Assembly: GCF_000524195.1 (NCBI RefSeq)
Contig: NW_020170394.1
Span: 1-64,000, forward strand
Length of the DNA: 64,000 bases
Reading direction: 5' to 3'
DNA from: Echinococcus granulosus
Taxonomy: Eukaryota > Platyhelminthes > Cestoda > Cyclophyllidea > Taeniidae
In this document: positions 39,101 through 49,600 of the stretch, piece by piece
Layout: each line of letters starts with the position of its first letter
How positions within the stretch are numbered: position 1 is the first letter of the stretch
Position numbers and translations under genes: made by a program
The notes under the pieces: model-generated
What the model was told of the DNA's origin: nothing
Seen by the model: only the letters and a program-made list of their open reading frames with translations
Database searches by the model: none

Positions 39101-41166
39101 ATTTTCCTAGGAATTGTTCATATTCATTTTCTTATCATTGGTGCTGTTGTATAACAACTCGATTCTCTTTCAATTTTGTAAAACTCATCGCTAACATTTT
39201 GAATTACGTACACCTTGTGAGGGTTGTTTCTGTATCAGATTAAAGCGTCTTACTAAGTAGATTTTTCATTATTTACGGCGCTCAGTGATATTCCAGCAAA
39301 TTCTTGTTCTCCGGGTGGACAATTTTGATACTTTCCATTTTTGCTTTCGTTAAGATCTGGACTCCTATGGGTCAGAGAGGCAGCATCGGCAGTCCGGAAA
39401 CCTGGCTAAAAGTCATAAAGGATGAGGAGCCTAGTCAGCGTATTCTTTTCGACCCCGAGCAGATAATTGACTCTATGCGATCACTTCGACACTCCAACCT
39501 TGCGAAATGTCTTTTCGGTGAAAACGAGGACTTTCAGCCCTCAGATGAGGACTATTCTGTTGCTGTTGATGATGGTAATGATTCTTATGACGATGGTGAT
39601 ATGAGGACTGGAATTCATCGTAAAAGGAAATCTTCAGAAGTTGATAAAGTAAATGGATCTGTGTCAGTCAAGTCTTCCAAACGGTATAAGAAAAGTAAGA
39701 ATTCGCCCAATCAGGGTGGTAAGCGTGACAAGCTGCCAATCACGGCGGCCCCTCAGAAAAACTTGCCTTTTAATTCAAAGGATTTGCAACTGGTAAGGGG
39801 ATGGTGAATTTCACCAATTTACAGCATTCTTCGTTCTCAATGACTTTTACGTTTCAGAGAGTTGCGGCCAACTGGGCGAGAAGAAATCGCGATTCATTAA
39901 CAGTTACCTTCGCATTTGGCCTTCCTGAATTTTTGGTGCGTTTTTCTCAGTCTTTACTCCCAAATAAATCACTAAACTGCGATTGGTAGTAGAGCGTTTG
40001 GTTTTATCCTTTGCGAAATTTAGTTCACCTTACTGCGACACTTTGCTGCCGACCTAATGGACTAGATTTTCCATTGGTATGATGTAATAGAAGCATTTAG
40101 TTAATTATTTTTTCACAAAAATACACATTTAGTCCATTCGTTCGTACCAGCTAATAGCAAGGTGTTGAAGGCAACTGCTTAATAGGGTTTTAATAAAAGC
40201 CCGTCTTACACCCGGTAAAGTCCGTGCGGGTATTTTTATTTGGCCTTCGTCATCGCTTACACTATACGTCTTGTGGTGAACGAAGCGGGTGATCTCTAGG
40301 TGCAACAAAGCTGATTATCCAAGCCGCGAGGACCGCTTTGATGTGGTTCTGCCAAAATACTGGAAAGTATTCACAGGGCTGAAACCCTAAGTGATTGCCT
40401 CCCGCCCTACTGACTCCTCTTTTACTGTGTCAATAAAGACTGGTTTTTGAGTGATTCCATCGAACATATTTTTTGTGCCCCAATGCAACACAGCAATTTG
40501 ATAGATAGACTTTGTTCTACGTTTGTGAATGCGTGCGGCATCCAATTTTCTAGACCTATTTTTGGGCATCTGTGTTGACAGCCGTTACTTTCACGTCGCA
40601 CGCTTGCTTTAAACCGTGCTGGTAAACACATCTGAACAACCAATCTCCGACTTTCGAATCTGCAATGTTTCGCAAGTTCAAACTGTGAACAGTTCCGAAT
40701 CGATTCAAGAATGATTCACATAAAATTAATTGTAAATATTGTGGCTAAACGCAGGGCCAAACTTTTCCTCAAATGCAAAATGTCCAGTTTTATTTCCACT
40801 GTGCACATGCGATCACCCCATTCCAAAGTGAAGTATTTAGTTAATCATGCGTATTTTTGCACTGTTTTACTATTTTTTTTTCTTGAATGACAGCGTCCAG
40901 CGCTGCAAGTAACTTACGATGTCGCTAGCCACCGGATGACAGATTTCCTCCGCCGCGGGCACTCTAGTAGTATGAGTGATGATAGCAGTGACGACGAAGA
41001 GGCCAACAGTCGCGGTCATCTCGGAGAAGTGGTAGAGCCTGCTGCAGATCGCATCTGCGAAGACGACGGGGAAGAGAATACCAGCTTGTCAACCTTTTCC
41101 TCTTCCTCGGGGTCTACTAGCCCTTCTTCTGTAGCTACTGGTATGGATCCAGCGTCTGGAGCTTAG
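36126..41166 (+). CDS. DCAF8: DDB1- and CUL4-associated factor 8 (WD40 protein)
   Basis: Predicted substrate receptor of a CUL4-DDB1 ubiquitin ligase, mainly nuclear in animals. Exons: 36126-36492 (disordered N-terminus ending RPRWPLNQ), a candidate 36553-36619, 36826-36968 ([20 protein letters not shown]), 37319-37557 ([26 protein letters not shown]), 37739-37837 ([16 protein letters not shown]), 37958-38433, 38524-38628 ([19 protein letters not shown]), 38797-38997 ([33 protein letters not shown]), 39355-39792 (IWTPMG), 39858-39935 and 40894-41166. The WD blades match DCAF8 in order, and the IDLR stretch fits the DDB1-contact DxR element of DCAFs. Two parts are longer than in human DCAF8 (597 residues): an acidic Ser/Asp-rich insert in exon 37958-38433, and an acidic-then-basic tail. 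Total is about 825 residues. The initiator ATG is not placed; the 36553-36619 exon closes the phase but is a guess. Confidence 0.93.
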
Positions 41167-41994
41167 AGCGAGGTTGATTGGTGTGACAAATTATGTGTGC
41201 ATACAGATTTGTTCCAAATGTTTGCTTGTTCTCATTAGTCTGGTGGGGCATCGAAGTGTCTTTATTTGGAGAAAACTGAGACGGTGATCCATTTGAGAGC
41301 TATGTAATAGACCATGACCCGAGTGGATTCCCTGATCCTGTTTAGAGGCTTGCAAATGAACCATATCGTCTCAGGTGCCTTATGCCTCGAGGTGTAAGTG
41401 GTGCCGATGCATCGTTTCAGCCGAACATTAGTATGGGGGAAGTGGTGCTCCAGGTCTTCTCTAGGGTCAGAAAGTAACAGTGATCTGAGGGATTTGGTGT
41501 TAAAGTATTGGAAAGTAGGGTGACTACAGATGCCAAGGGGAATCATGTAAGCGGGATCGAAGTACTGCAGGGCTGCCACTGATACTTCCATTGACACCCA
41601 GGTTTAGAATTCTCTGACCGACGAGTCTGGTTTGTAAGATGGGTGGTGCTAAAACAAGAAGGTATACTTTGGGGCGCAGAGACACTTTGAGGAGATGTCA
41701 ACTTGCAACTTCTTCCAGGAAGAGGAGACAATTTGGACTAATTCACTCGGCTAGTTTGCACGAGCAGCCAGTGAGCTAATTGTCTGCTTGAGCAAGCATT
41801 ATTGCTCAAGCTGAGGGGATTAAAGAGATTGTGTAGTTAAATATCCAGTCAAACAAGTATCAGATCATTAAAATGTGCATCTTCGCAGGCCATAGAAGAA
41901 TTTTGTTTTGTACCTTATCTCATACTCACGATTTAGCTTTGGTGTTATAAAGTCAAAAGTGAAGCTAGTAGCGGAGAGTGTATAAAGAGATCAT
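41167..41994. other. Intergenic DNA 3' of DCAF8, left flank of the LTR element
   Basis: This presumably includes the DCAF8 3' UTR. No gene was recognised; the open frames at 41262-41597 and 41543-41731 (minus) are short and unlike anything known to me. Confidence 0.5.
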
Positions 41995-42192
41995 TGTAAT
42001 ACGATAGTGGTTTATCCCTCGGTTCTGGTGAGGCGCCACTTTTGTACTCCTAATTAGCCCCCTTGTACCTCGATGGGCGGGCTGGCCTTTTGGGCCATGC
42101 CAATAGCCCAGACACATTCTTTGTGCTAAATATACATATTCTGCACGAGTATTGTGTCTTCTTTCGTCTTCATGGAGTCTCTGGACGCTACA
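41995..42192 (+). repeat. 5' LTR
   Basis: Begins TGTAATACGATAGTGG and ends GGACGCTACA. By eye it differs from the 3' LTR at 14 of 198 positions (about 93% identity), so the insertion is not recent. A TATA-like CTAAATATACATATTC lies about 65 bp before its end. Confidence 0.9.
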
Positions 42193-42193
42193 T

Positions 42194-42210
42194 TGGTGGC
42201 AGTGGGAAGC
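42194..42210 (+). other. Primer-binding site of the LTR element
   Basis: TGGTGGCAGTGGGAAGC starts 2 nt after the 5' LTR. TGG is the complement of the tRNA 3' CCA end. The priming tRNA was not determined. Confidence 0.7.
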
Positions 42211-42756
42211 AAACCCTATCTTAAAAGACATGTATCCTGATTTTCCACTTCTGCGTGATAAGCCTTAGTGGGACGGAAGAAGTACATATGCTACGGATGG
42301 GAGAATGGTGATGACTCCTAACAGAAGGGTTGACGTTGACGTCTACCTTCGGCATCTCTCCCAGTCCCGTGTTCTGCAGAGAAGCTATTAACAACTGAAG
42401 CGACACTAGCCGTGAACCATCTGGGAGTTTCGTTACGGATTTTCCATATCGTCCCCTATGGACCTGTTTTAAATCTTATACTTCCTTACTCGGATCTGCT
42501 TTTAGGCCAGTGTTCCTCCATCTATCTATGGACACGCATGATGGCCAATGCAGTTCCCCGTCCTGAATGAAATCCCTAAACCGGACGAAACCCCAGATCC
42601 AGTCAAGCCGCCAAGAGGGATCAGTGACGTTGAGGTCAAGTAGCCCCTCAATTGCGCATTAACTTGGTGACTGGCACGGTCGGCTAGTGGGTGTTTCTTT
42701 ACTGCACTGGCTACGTAACGGCTGATGCGAGAGGTTGACCTGCGGGAGCGCCGGGG

Positions 42757-42856
42757 NNNNNNNNNNNNNNNNNNNNNNNNNNNNNNNNNNNNNNNNNNNN
42801 NNNNNNNNNNNNNNNNNNNNNNNNNNNNNNNNNNNNNNNNNNNNNNNNNNNNNNNN
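42757..42856. other. Assembly gap (100 N)
   Basis: Exactly 100 undetermined bases inside the LTR element. A round-number run normally marks a scaffold gap of unknown true length, here probably caused by the repeat. Confidence 0.97.
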
Positions 42857-42865
42857 ACGACACTC

Positions 42866-42880
42866 AAAAGAGGAGGGAGG
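42866..42880 (+). other. Polypurine tract of the LTR element
   Basis: AAAAGAGGAGGGAGG is all purine and lies 3 bp upstream of the 3' LTR start, the expected place for the plus-strand primer. Confidence 0.75.
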
Positions 42881-42883
42881 CCA

Positions 42884-43081
42884 TGTAATGCGATAGTGGT
42901 TTATCCCTCGGTTCTGGTGAGGCGCCACTTTTGTGCTTCGAATTAGCCCCCTTGTACCTCGCTGGGTGGGCTGGCCTTTTGGGCCATGCCAATAGCCCAG
43001 ACACCTTCTCCGTGCTAAATATATACATTCTGCACGAGTATTGTGTCTTCTTTCGTCTTCAGCGAGTCTCGGGACGCTACA
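42884..43081 (+). repeat. 3' LTR
   Basis: 198 bp, from TGTAATGCGATAGTGG to GGGACGCTACA, colinear with the 5' LTR without indels. Its end is closer to the solo LTR at 1954-2149 than the 5' LTR is (both read GTCTCGGGACGCTACA). Confidence 0.9.
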
Positions 43082-43673
43082 TTATGGTCACTTCTTGGTT
43101 TGTCTAGATGTATTTGTTGCTGCGTGGGCCCTTTAGTCGCCTCAGGTTTCGATCGAGCCGTAGGGCATGCTACGTAGTGGATTCTAGAATTTCATTCTTT
43201 TGCATTTGCCCCCACATCATTAAACCGGGTAAAGTGGTTGGAACAATGCATTTTTCTCTGGACAGATGTCGTAAAAATGACAGAGGGTAGGGGCTTCATA
43301 GGTTGGGGATAAAGGTGTCTGCTCCGTCTCAAGGCTTGTATATATTGCCAGCTGTTCAACTAAAAGGGCGAGACTAGAAAAACAAGTAATAAAGTTAATA
43401 AAATCTCATCCTCAAGATACGTTAACCAAAAACCTACCCCCATACTATTAGCAGGAATGAGCCATTATTTTTGGTTTACATACTTGACTGATCTGAACGT
43501 ACATGCCAAGCAAAATACATTTAGGCCGCTAAAAATAATATTTTTACATCTTTTGATAAAAATCATTTTGCTGATTAGCATTTTGCTTTCCAAATGGCTG
43601 CAAAACGGCTTTTGTTTTAATCAGCATCAACGCTGCCGGGTATATAAGTGGGTAACTTCCCAAGTAGTAGGTT
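43082..43673. other. Intergenic stretch upstream of TEP1
   Basis: Probable TEP1 promoter and 5' UTR. The LTR element ends only 592 bp before the TEP1 start codon. No gene was recognised here. Confidence 0.5.
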
Positions 43674-46600
43674 GTGATGATTGGTGCACCGCCTTTGGGT
43701 GGCATGCTTGTCGATACTCAGTCAAGTTTAACTCTGACTGAGAACAGACTTCTCACTTCTTCTTCTTCTTCTAAACTCCTCAGTAATAATGAAGCCGTTG
43801 AGAGTGGCTATTCTGCACCTGCTAAAATACGGAAGATATCTGAGGACGAAATTAAACATGAGAGCCTCAATAGCAACTTTTCAGCTCTTTTGCATCGAGT
43901 AGACCATGCTTTAACAACACACACTGATATGGTTTTCCGAACTTCTGGGGATCTTGCAAAGAAATCAGGCGAAATTTTTGAGTACAAGGTTGCACCATCT
44001 GCTGATATAAGTGATGCCAAGGTATCACGTGCTGTTTTTACCTATTTTCTAGTTCGCTTTAATATGCTATGCTATGTCCTCTTTGAATCCTTACAATTCG
44101 CCTTCAGTGCCTGCAAACAAAATAAGACTTATTCGACTACTCGAAGATGTGGAAGAGCATGACCCCGAATTTATTCTGAAGGTGTGTGTTGGCATCCTGT
44201 TTTACAGATTTTAGACTGCAGTTTACTGTCGGAAAGTGTTGAATATTAGATATACGACAAGTTTTATCATTGCCTTTGCTGCCGATTCATCTGCTTGTCG
44301 GCCTTATTTGTCGAAATATTATTCCGCTGCAGTCGGCCTTCCTTCCGATTGGCTTAAAATAATCGAAATTTATAGGGTTTGAGTTTTTTTAGTAATTTTA
44401 CTTCTAGTCTTTCGATCCTTCAAGGAACTTTTCTTTACCAAATGCTTTAAGACGAGCAATGGTGGAAAAATTTCAGGAATTTGATCAATACCAGCTTGGT
44501 ATGTTGGCATTATTGGAAAAGCTGATCGCCTTTAGCCAAATACAACAGAGAAATAGCTGAAACAAAGACAAATAAAAACACACGTGAAAAAAATGAAGTG
44601 CTGAGGCATACATTGTCGTTGAAAAAAATGATCCGTCATTTGCATATATCTCAACCTGTTTTGGTTGTTATGAGTCTTTTGGGCAAGACCTATCCCACGA
44701 GCGTCTCAGATTTCATCGAGAGTGGCCTTCCCGGTGAGTGGAATCCCTACCTAGCTGGAACTCGCATGCGTTTGCCCGTGCCGTATACGTGGGAAACGGA
44801 ACTTTCAAGGACCCCAATGCATGACCAACTGGATGCTTGGCACAATCTCATTGGTAGACTTCATTATTTTGATGCTTTTTATCAATTATGCATCTGAACT
44901 TCTATAGGACTTTATCCCATGATTTGAGTCCCATTAATTTGCAATCGTATTTTATTTGTATCCTTATCGAGGTTGATCTTGAACTTGAATAATTTCATGC
45001 AACATTAATTTTCTTCGAAGACTCCGGGAAGCTTCCCTACATGGCTACATTGCGCAATCTTCGTAATCTCCTGTTGGTTGGTATAGACGAGGCCCACATG
45101 AGAAAGGTGATTCGCAAATTGACGACCGAAGTAAGTTATTTTTTTGGATAATGCAATAGAAGTAAACATTGAGTCGTTATTGTTGTTTTTTTCTTTGGAA
45201 AATAGAGAGAAGTCGCATCGTCAAAGCAACTACCGTTCAGATACTTGAGTGCTTTCACAGCCCTCAATGAACTTCGTATCGCTAAAGAAGCGCAGCCGCA
45301 TTTGCCAAAAAAGTTAGCCAAGTATAGTAAGGATGAACATTCTTTTATTTCATTGTTTAAATGCTACTTTCCTTTATGTCTGCCTTGACTCCGATTTGAT
45401 CCATTCTGTGTTTATTTCGTCTATTTTTTGCTTGCAATATTTTGACCATTTCATTTATTTACGCTTTTAGGAGAAAGAAAGGAAAAAATAAGAAGGAAAC
45501 GCCTGAGCGAGTAAGATTAAGTTTTTTTGACATTCTGGTAAAAATTCTAGGACCTTTGTTGTCTTTCCGTCTCTTTATTTTTGTACAAAATTACAAAAGA
45601 TTAGTTACACCTCATTGACCTCATCGTATGGCCATGGCAAATCCTAGAAAGCATACCAGCGCTCTTATCTTCCAGGGGAAGGTTATGTGGAGTTGTATGG
45701 AGTATCATCTGGTGCTATTGACCTGTCAAACGCGTAAATAGTGGTTTCATTGGATAAAGTTGGGGCGATGTTGTAGTCTCCTGAATCGCCTCATGCAGAT
45801 GTTTTCTTCTGCTGCTATGCCGTTTTGGTTTGCTGCGAGGAAAAGCGATCCTATCGCCTATTTGAATTTGTTCCGCTAAAGTGTACTACTACCTTTGATG
45901 ATAAAAACTCTATTTATAACTTTCGTGAAGTTATCTACGTTCAAACTGGTTTGTATAATCGGCAAATTAAGTTAGTAATCCATCTCTTCCCACAGACTCG
46001 ATTTTAACAAAGTGAAGGCTTTTGAAGATGCGATCGAGCGAGCTTTTGATCTCTCAATTCACCTCAATCTACCGACAATATCTGGATCGACTTTGATCAT
46101 TGTGAACTTACGGGAGGACTCGTTGTCTGATTTGCGTGTTGGAAGCGATGTACGCTTATGTGGAGTTTTTTATACGCATAATATTGTATTGCTTGAGTTA
46201 GCTGGAAAGATTGTATATGCGGGCCATGTTAGCACTTGTTACTACATTACAGTGAACATCCACTTTTTACTACCCATTTCTTTCCAGTATGTTTCATCTC
46301 AACTGTTGCTGGCCTTCATGTGCATGGCAGTGTGTGAAGACTATGATGCCCTCTTTCACTTATCGCCCAATGTCATTTACAATTCGAAATATTTTGCCTC
46401 ACTAATGCCTGGGGAAGGCGCCCTACTTGAAACCGTCAAAAGAGTTTCCACCATTCTGGAGGTAACGTATTGATATTTAATGACATTTAACTTACTGAAA
46501 CATACTGCCATCAATACTCCCCATAAGTAATTCTTTCGGATTTGCTTCGGGCATTCAAATTCTTCCAACTTATGATGGGCTTCATAAAACTCACGCTGGA

Positions 46601-49600
46601 CATCTCATATTGAAAATGTCTCACGAATCTGCCTTTCTTGGTGCTCGATAAAGTAGCAAATTTGCGTGTCTTTTTTTAGGAACCACCGATAGATCCTGCC
46701 AAGTTAAACCCTATTGGTTCTGAAGTAAGCTTATACAGTGAACTTTTCACAAAATAATGATAAACTATTTGAAACTGCTAATGGACGTTTACCTTATTTA
46801 AAGCTGCCAGTAATCAGTCCTGACAAAGTCTTTGGACAGATTCTAACTAGCAGGAAGAAGGTAAGTGATCATGTCATTTTATTTTTATTTATTTATGCTC
46901 TTTGTTAATTCGTATAGTATACTTCCATGGTTGTTCTTGGGAAACTTGTGCCCGGCTACAGGAAGTGGCGGAAGGTCTACAATGAACACGTGGGCTTTGT
47001 TCACGGCATTGCTGTGCAAGTTCCATTTTCACAATAGCAATAACTAAATAGTGGTGGTTTTTGCGTCTTTACAATCTCATTTGCCCCCTTCGAAGGCAAG
47101 ATTTAGCATTTGTGCAGGGAATTTGTTTCATGTATTCAAATGCTTTTTGGTCCCTTGTATACTGCTATATCAAGTTGTAATTATTGTAGAATCGAATTTA
47201 GCCCTCATCCTTTTTTTACGCATATAGTAATGATGCAGATACGATAAATGGTCGGGATAGTGGAGTACACCTGTTGATTAGCATCGAAGTTGGGTCCTAT
47301 TAAAGTATTTACAAAAAACGCATTGCAGCTATGACGAGCCTCTTGTGGGAGAGGACTGGATGTTGCTGCAAGATTATTCCGACTCCTGCATTCAAATATT
47401 GGCGCACATGGGAAATCAGTCCCTCGTGAAGCAAGTCGAAATGGTGGATCGTCAGTTGGACCTCTCGTCCAAGACTTACACTAATCGTCATCCGACCACT
47501 CTCGTTTCCAATACTTGCCAAACGAGCATCGAATTACCGGCGAACTTTCTACGCGGCAGTGGAATAGCAGCCGTGCAGGTTTTTGTCTCATCCACATTTC
47601 AAGACATGTATGGCGAGCGAGATCTTATCTCCGGCCTCATCTTTCCTGCCCTGCGCAAGCAACTCTCCCACCTCGACTATCCAGTACTCCTCAATGAAAT
47701 TGACCTCCGCTGGGGCGTGCCCGAGGTTTTTTCTCAGTCCGGAGAGAGTCTGCGTTTGTGTCTGGAAAAGGTGGTCACATCTGACTACCTTATTTTGCTT
47801 GTCGGTGAAAGGTATATCGCTTAGCTTTCCTCTTTGTTTCATCGCTTTTAACGAGTGTCTCGTTAATTCCACGATATCTTTGCTTTCAAAATCTTGATTA
47901 AGCCTGTACTTGAAAAGAACATTGTCTAGTTTTTGAGCTTTTTGCACATTTATTTTACGATTTATTATATTTTTCAATTTAAGTCCATTGTTGTCCGCAC
48001 ACAAACGGAAGGATAATCAATCTTCATAATGTTCATTTCTTTTACCTTCAGTTTTCTAACATTTTAACGATAAAATCAATTATGGAAGTGGCTTTTATGA
48101 AATTCCCATTCCAAGTAGTGTTGATATCCAACGTGGGATCGAGTAAAGCTGAAAACTGTCCCATGTTATAGGTATGGCTGGGTACCCAGTGAAGAAGTCG
48201 TACAGGCACTTCCTCCAAAGCTTTTGGGACAAGTACTGAAAATTTACAAAGCGGGCATGTCTATTACAGAGATGGAGGCTCGTTTATTTATCCAACAGAA
48301 TTGGAAGAAAAGGAAAAACCTCCTTTGTTTCTTACGTGATTCCGCTTGTTTGGAGTAAGTTTCTCCTCGTGGTAATGCGAAATGATAATCAAAAAGCCTA
48401 GAAATGCATGCTATCATTTACAATTCCTCTCATATTCAGAGGCGTGCCTTCTGATCTCAGAAGTAATTTTACACAGTCTTCACAACGGGATCGTGAAAGA
48501 CTGTTGGAATTCAAACAATTTCTGAGGGAAAATGGCCTTATTCTGCTGAACACGTAAGTAAATGCTTCATCTTGAAATCTACGCCCACTGCTAATCCACA
48601 ATTCTGATTTTTGCCGTTTTCTGTAGATACCCTGCTTCGTTCGCAGGTAGAGTCGGTTCCGTGCCCATGATGGGTAACTTGGGAATTTTGGGCGAGGCCA
48701 TATTCAAAAGTCTCTACACTTTGATTTCCGATTGGGTCAGGTCTCATCCCACTGTCTCGGTAACCGATTTCCTTACCCTTGTGCTCAAAAAATTAATTAA
48801 TAATACGACGCTTTTTCAACCCCTTGATTAAAACTGATGAAATCTAGGCAAAAAAAAGCTGGCAATCCATTTATTCAAGTTCACTAAATAATTGGGTATT
48901 TTTTGCAGCCCAAAACTTCCGATTTAGTATAAAGGGGCGGTTCGCCGAATTCGATGCCGAGGAAGAGCGTTGTTGATGCATGGACTAGAGTGAAGCCGGC
49001 AAACCTCGCCTGTAGCCGCGTCAGTAGGAGCGATGCTCAGCCCAGAGGCTGTTTTTCACTGATTACTGCACCATGGGGTGAAATCACACGGAGGATGTGG
49101 TCAGATGGTGCAACCTCTCCGCTGCCCTCGCGTCTGTGCCTGCACTCATTAACACGCCTTAGCCGTGCGCTTATCGCCTTAGCCTTTGGGCTTACCCGAC
49201 TCCCTTGCAAAATGGGCTCTCTGCATCACTGTGCCTTAAAAGCGATCATATCTCAACCGCTGTTTGGGATTATTTGTGTCAAATCACTTGTGGTGCAGGC
49301 GTATTCTTTTGAATGGCATGAGTTGATTAGTGTTTGAGCCAAAAAAAACACCGTTTTTATCAATATTTGAAATTATGCAATAGGTAAGAGGACGTGAAAA
49401 AGCCGCAGTGATAATCTGGCATTAACTTTATGCGCAATCATGTGACACAAGTAATTGTGCTATTACCTTAATCGGAACGTCAGCAGTTGGCGTATTACTA
49501 ACTGTGCTATTTTGCTTGTTTTCAAGCCTTCGTTAGAAGATGGTGAGATTCGGCAATGCGGCTCATCCGTACCAACTGCGTATTTGGAAGCGATTGCTGC

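Larger units (their letters stand above)
41995..43081 (+). mobile_element. LTR retrotransposon, probably non-autonomous (TRIM-like), interrupted by an assembly gap
   Basis: Two direct 198-bp LTRs with TG...CA ends flank a 691-bp interior, 100 bp of which are Ns. Directly after the 5' LTR is TGGTGGCAGTGGGAAGC (42194-42210), which has the TGG start expected of a tRNA-complementary primer-binding site. A polypurine tract AAAAGAGGAGGGAGG (42866-42880) sits 3 bp before the 3' LTR. The known interior has no gag or pol frame; stop codons break all frames. TRIM elements of this kind are reported from taeniid tapeworms. The Ns at 42757-42856 are exactly 100, the usual filler for a gap of unknown size, so the interior may be longer. 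The flanking pentamers (ATCAT, TTATG) do not match, so a clean target duplication is not seen. Confidence 0.82.

Noticed and set aside
42526..42928. Minus-strand frames running through the N block
   Set aside because: They exist only because Ns cannot contain stop codons; the real bases on either side show no conserved protein.
48954..49337. 127-codon frame in the TEP1 intron taken as a gene
   Set aside because: The flanking TEP1 exons join in phase without it and its sequence resembles no known protein; kept only as an unexplained GC-rich block.
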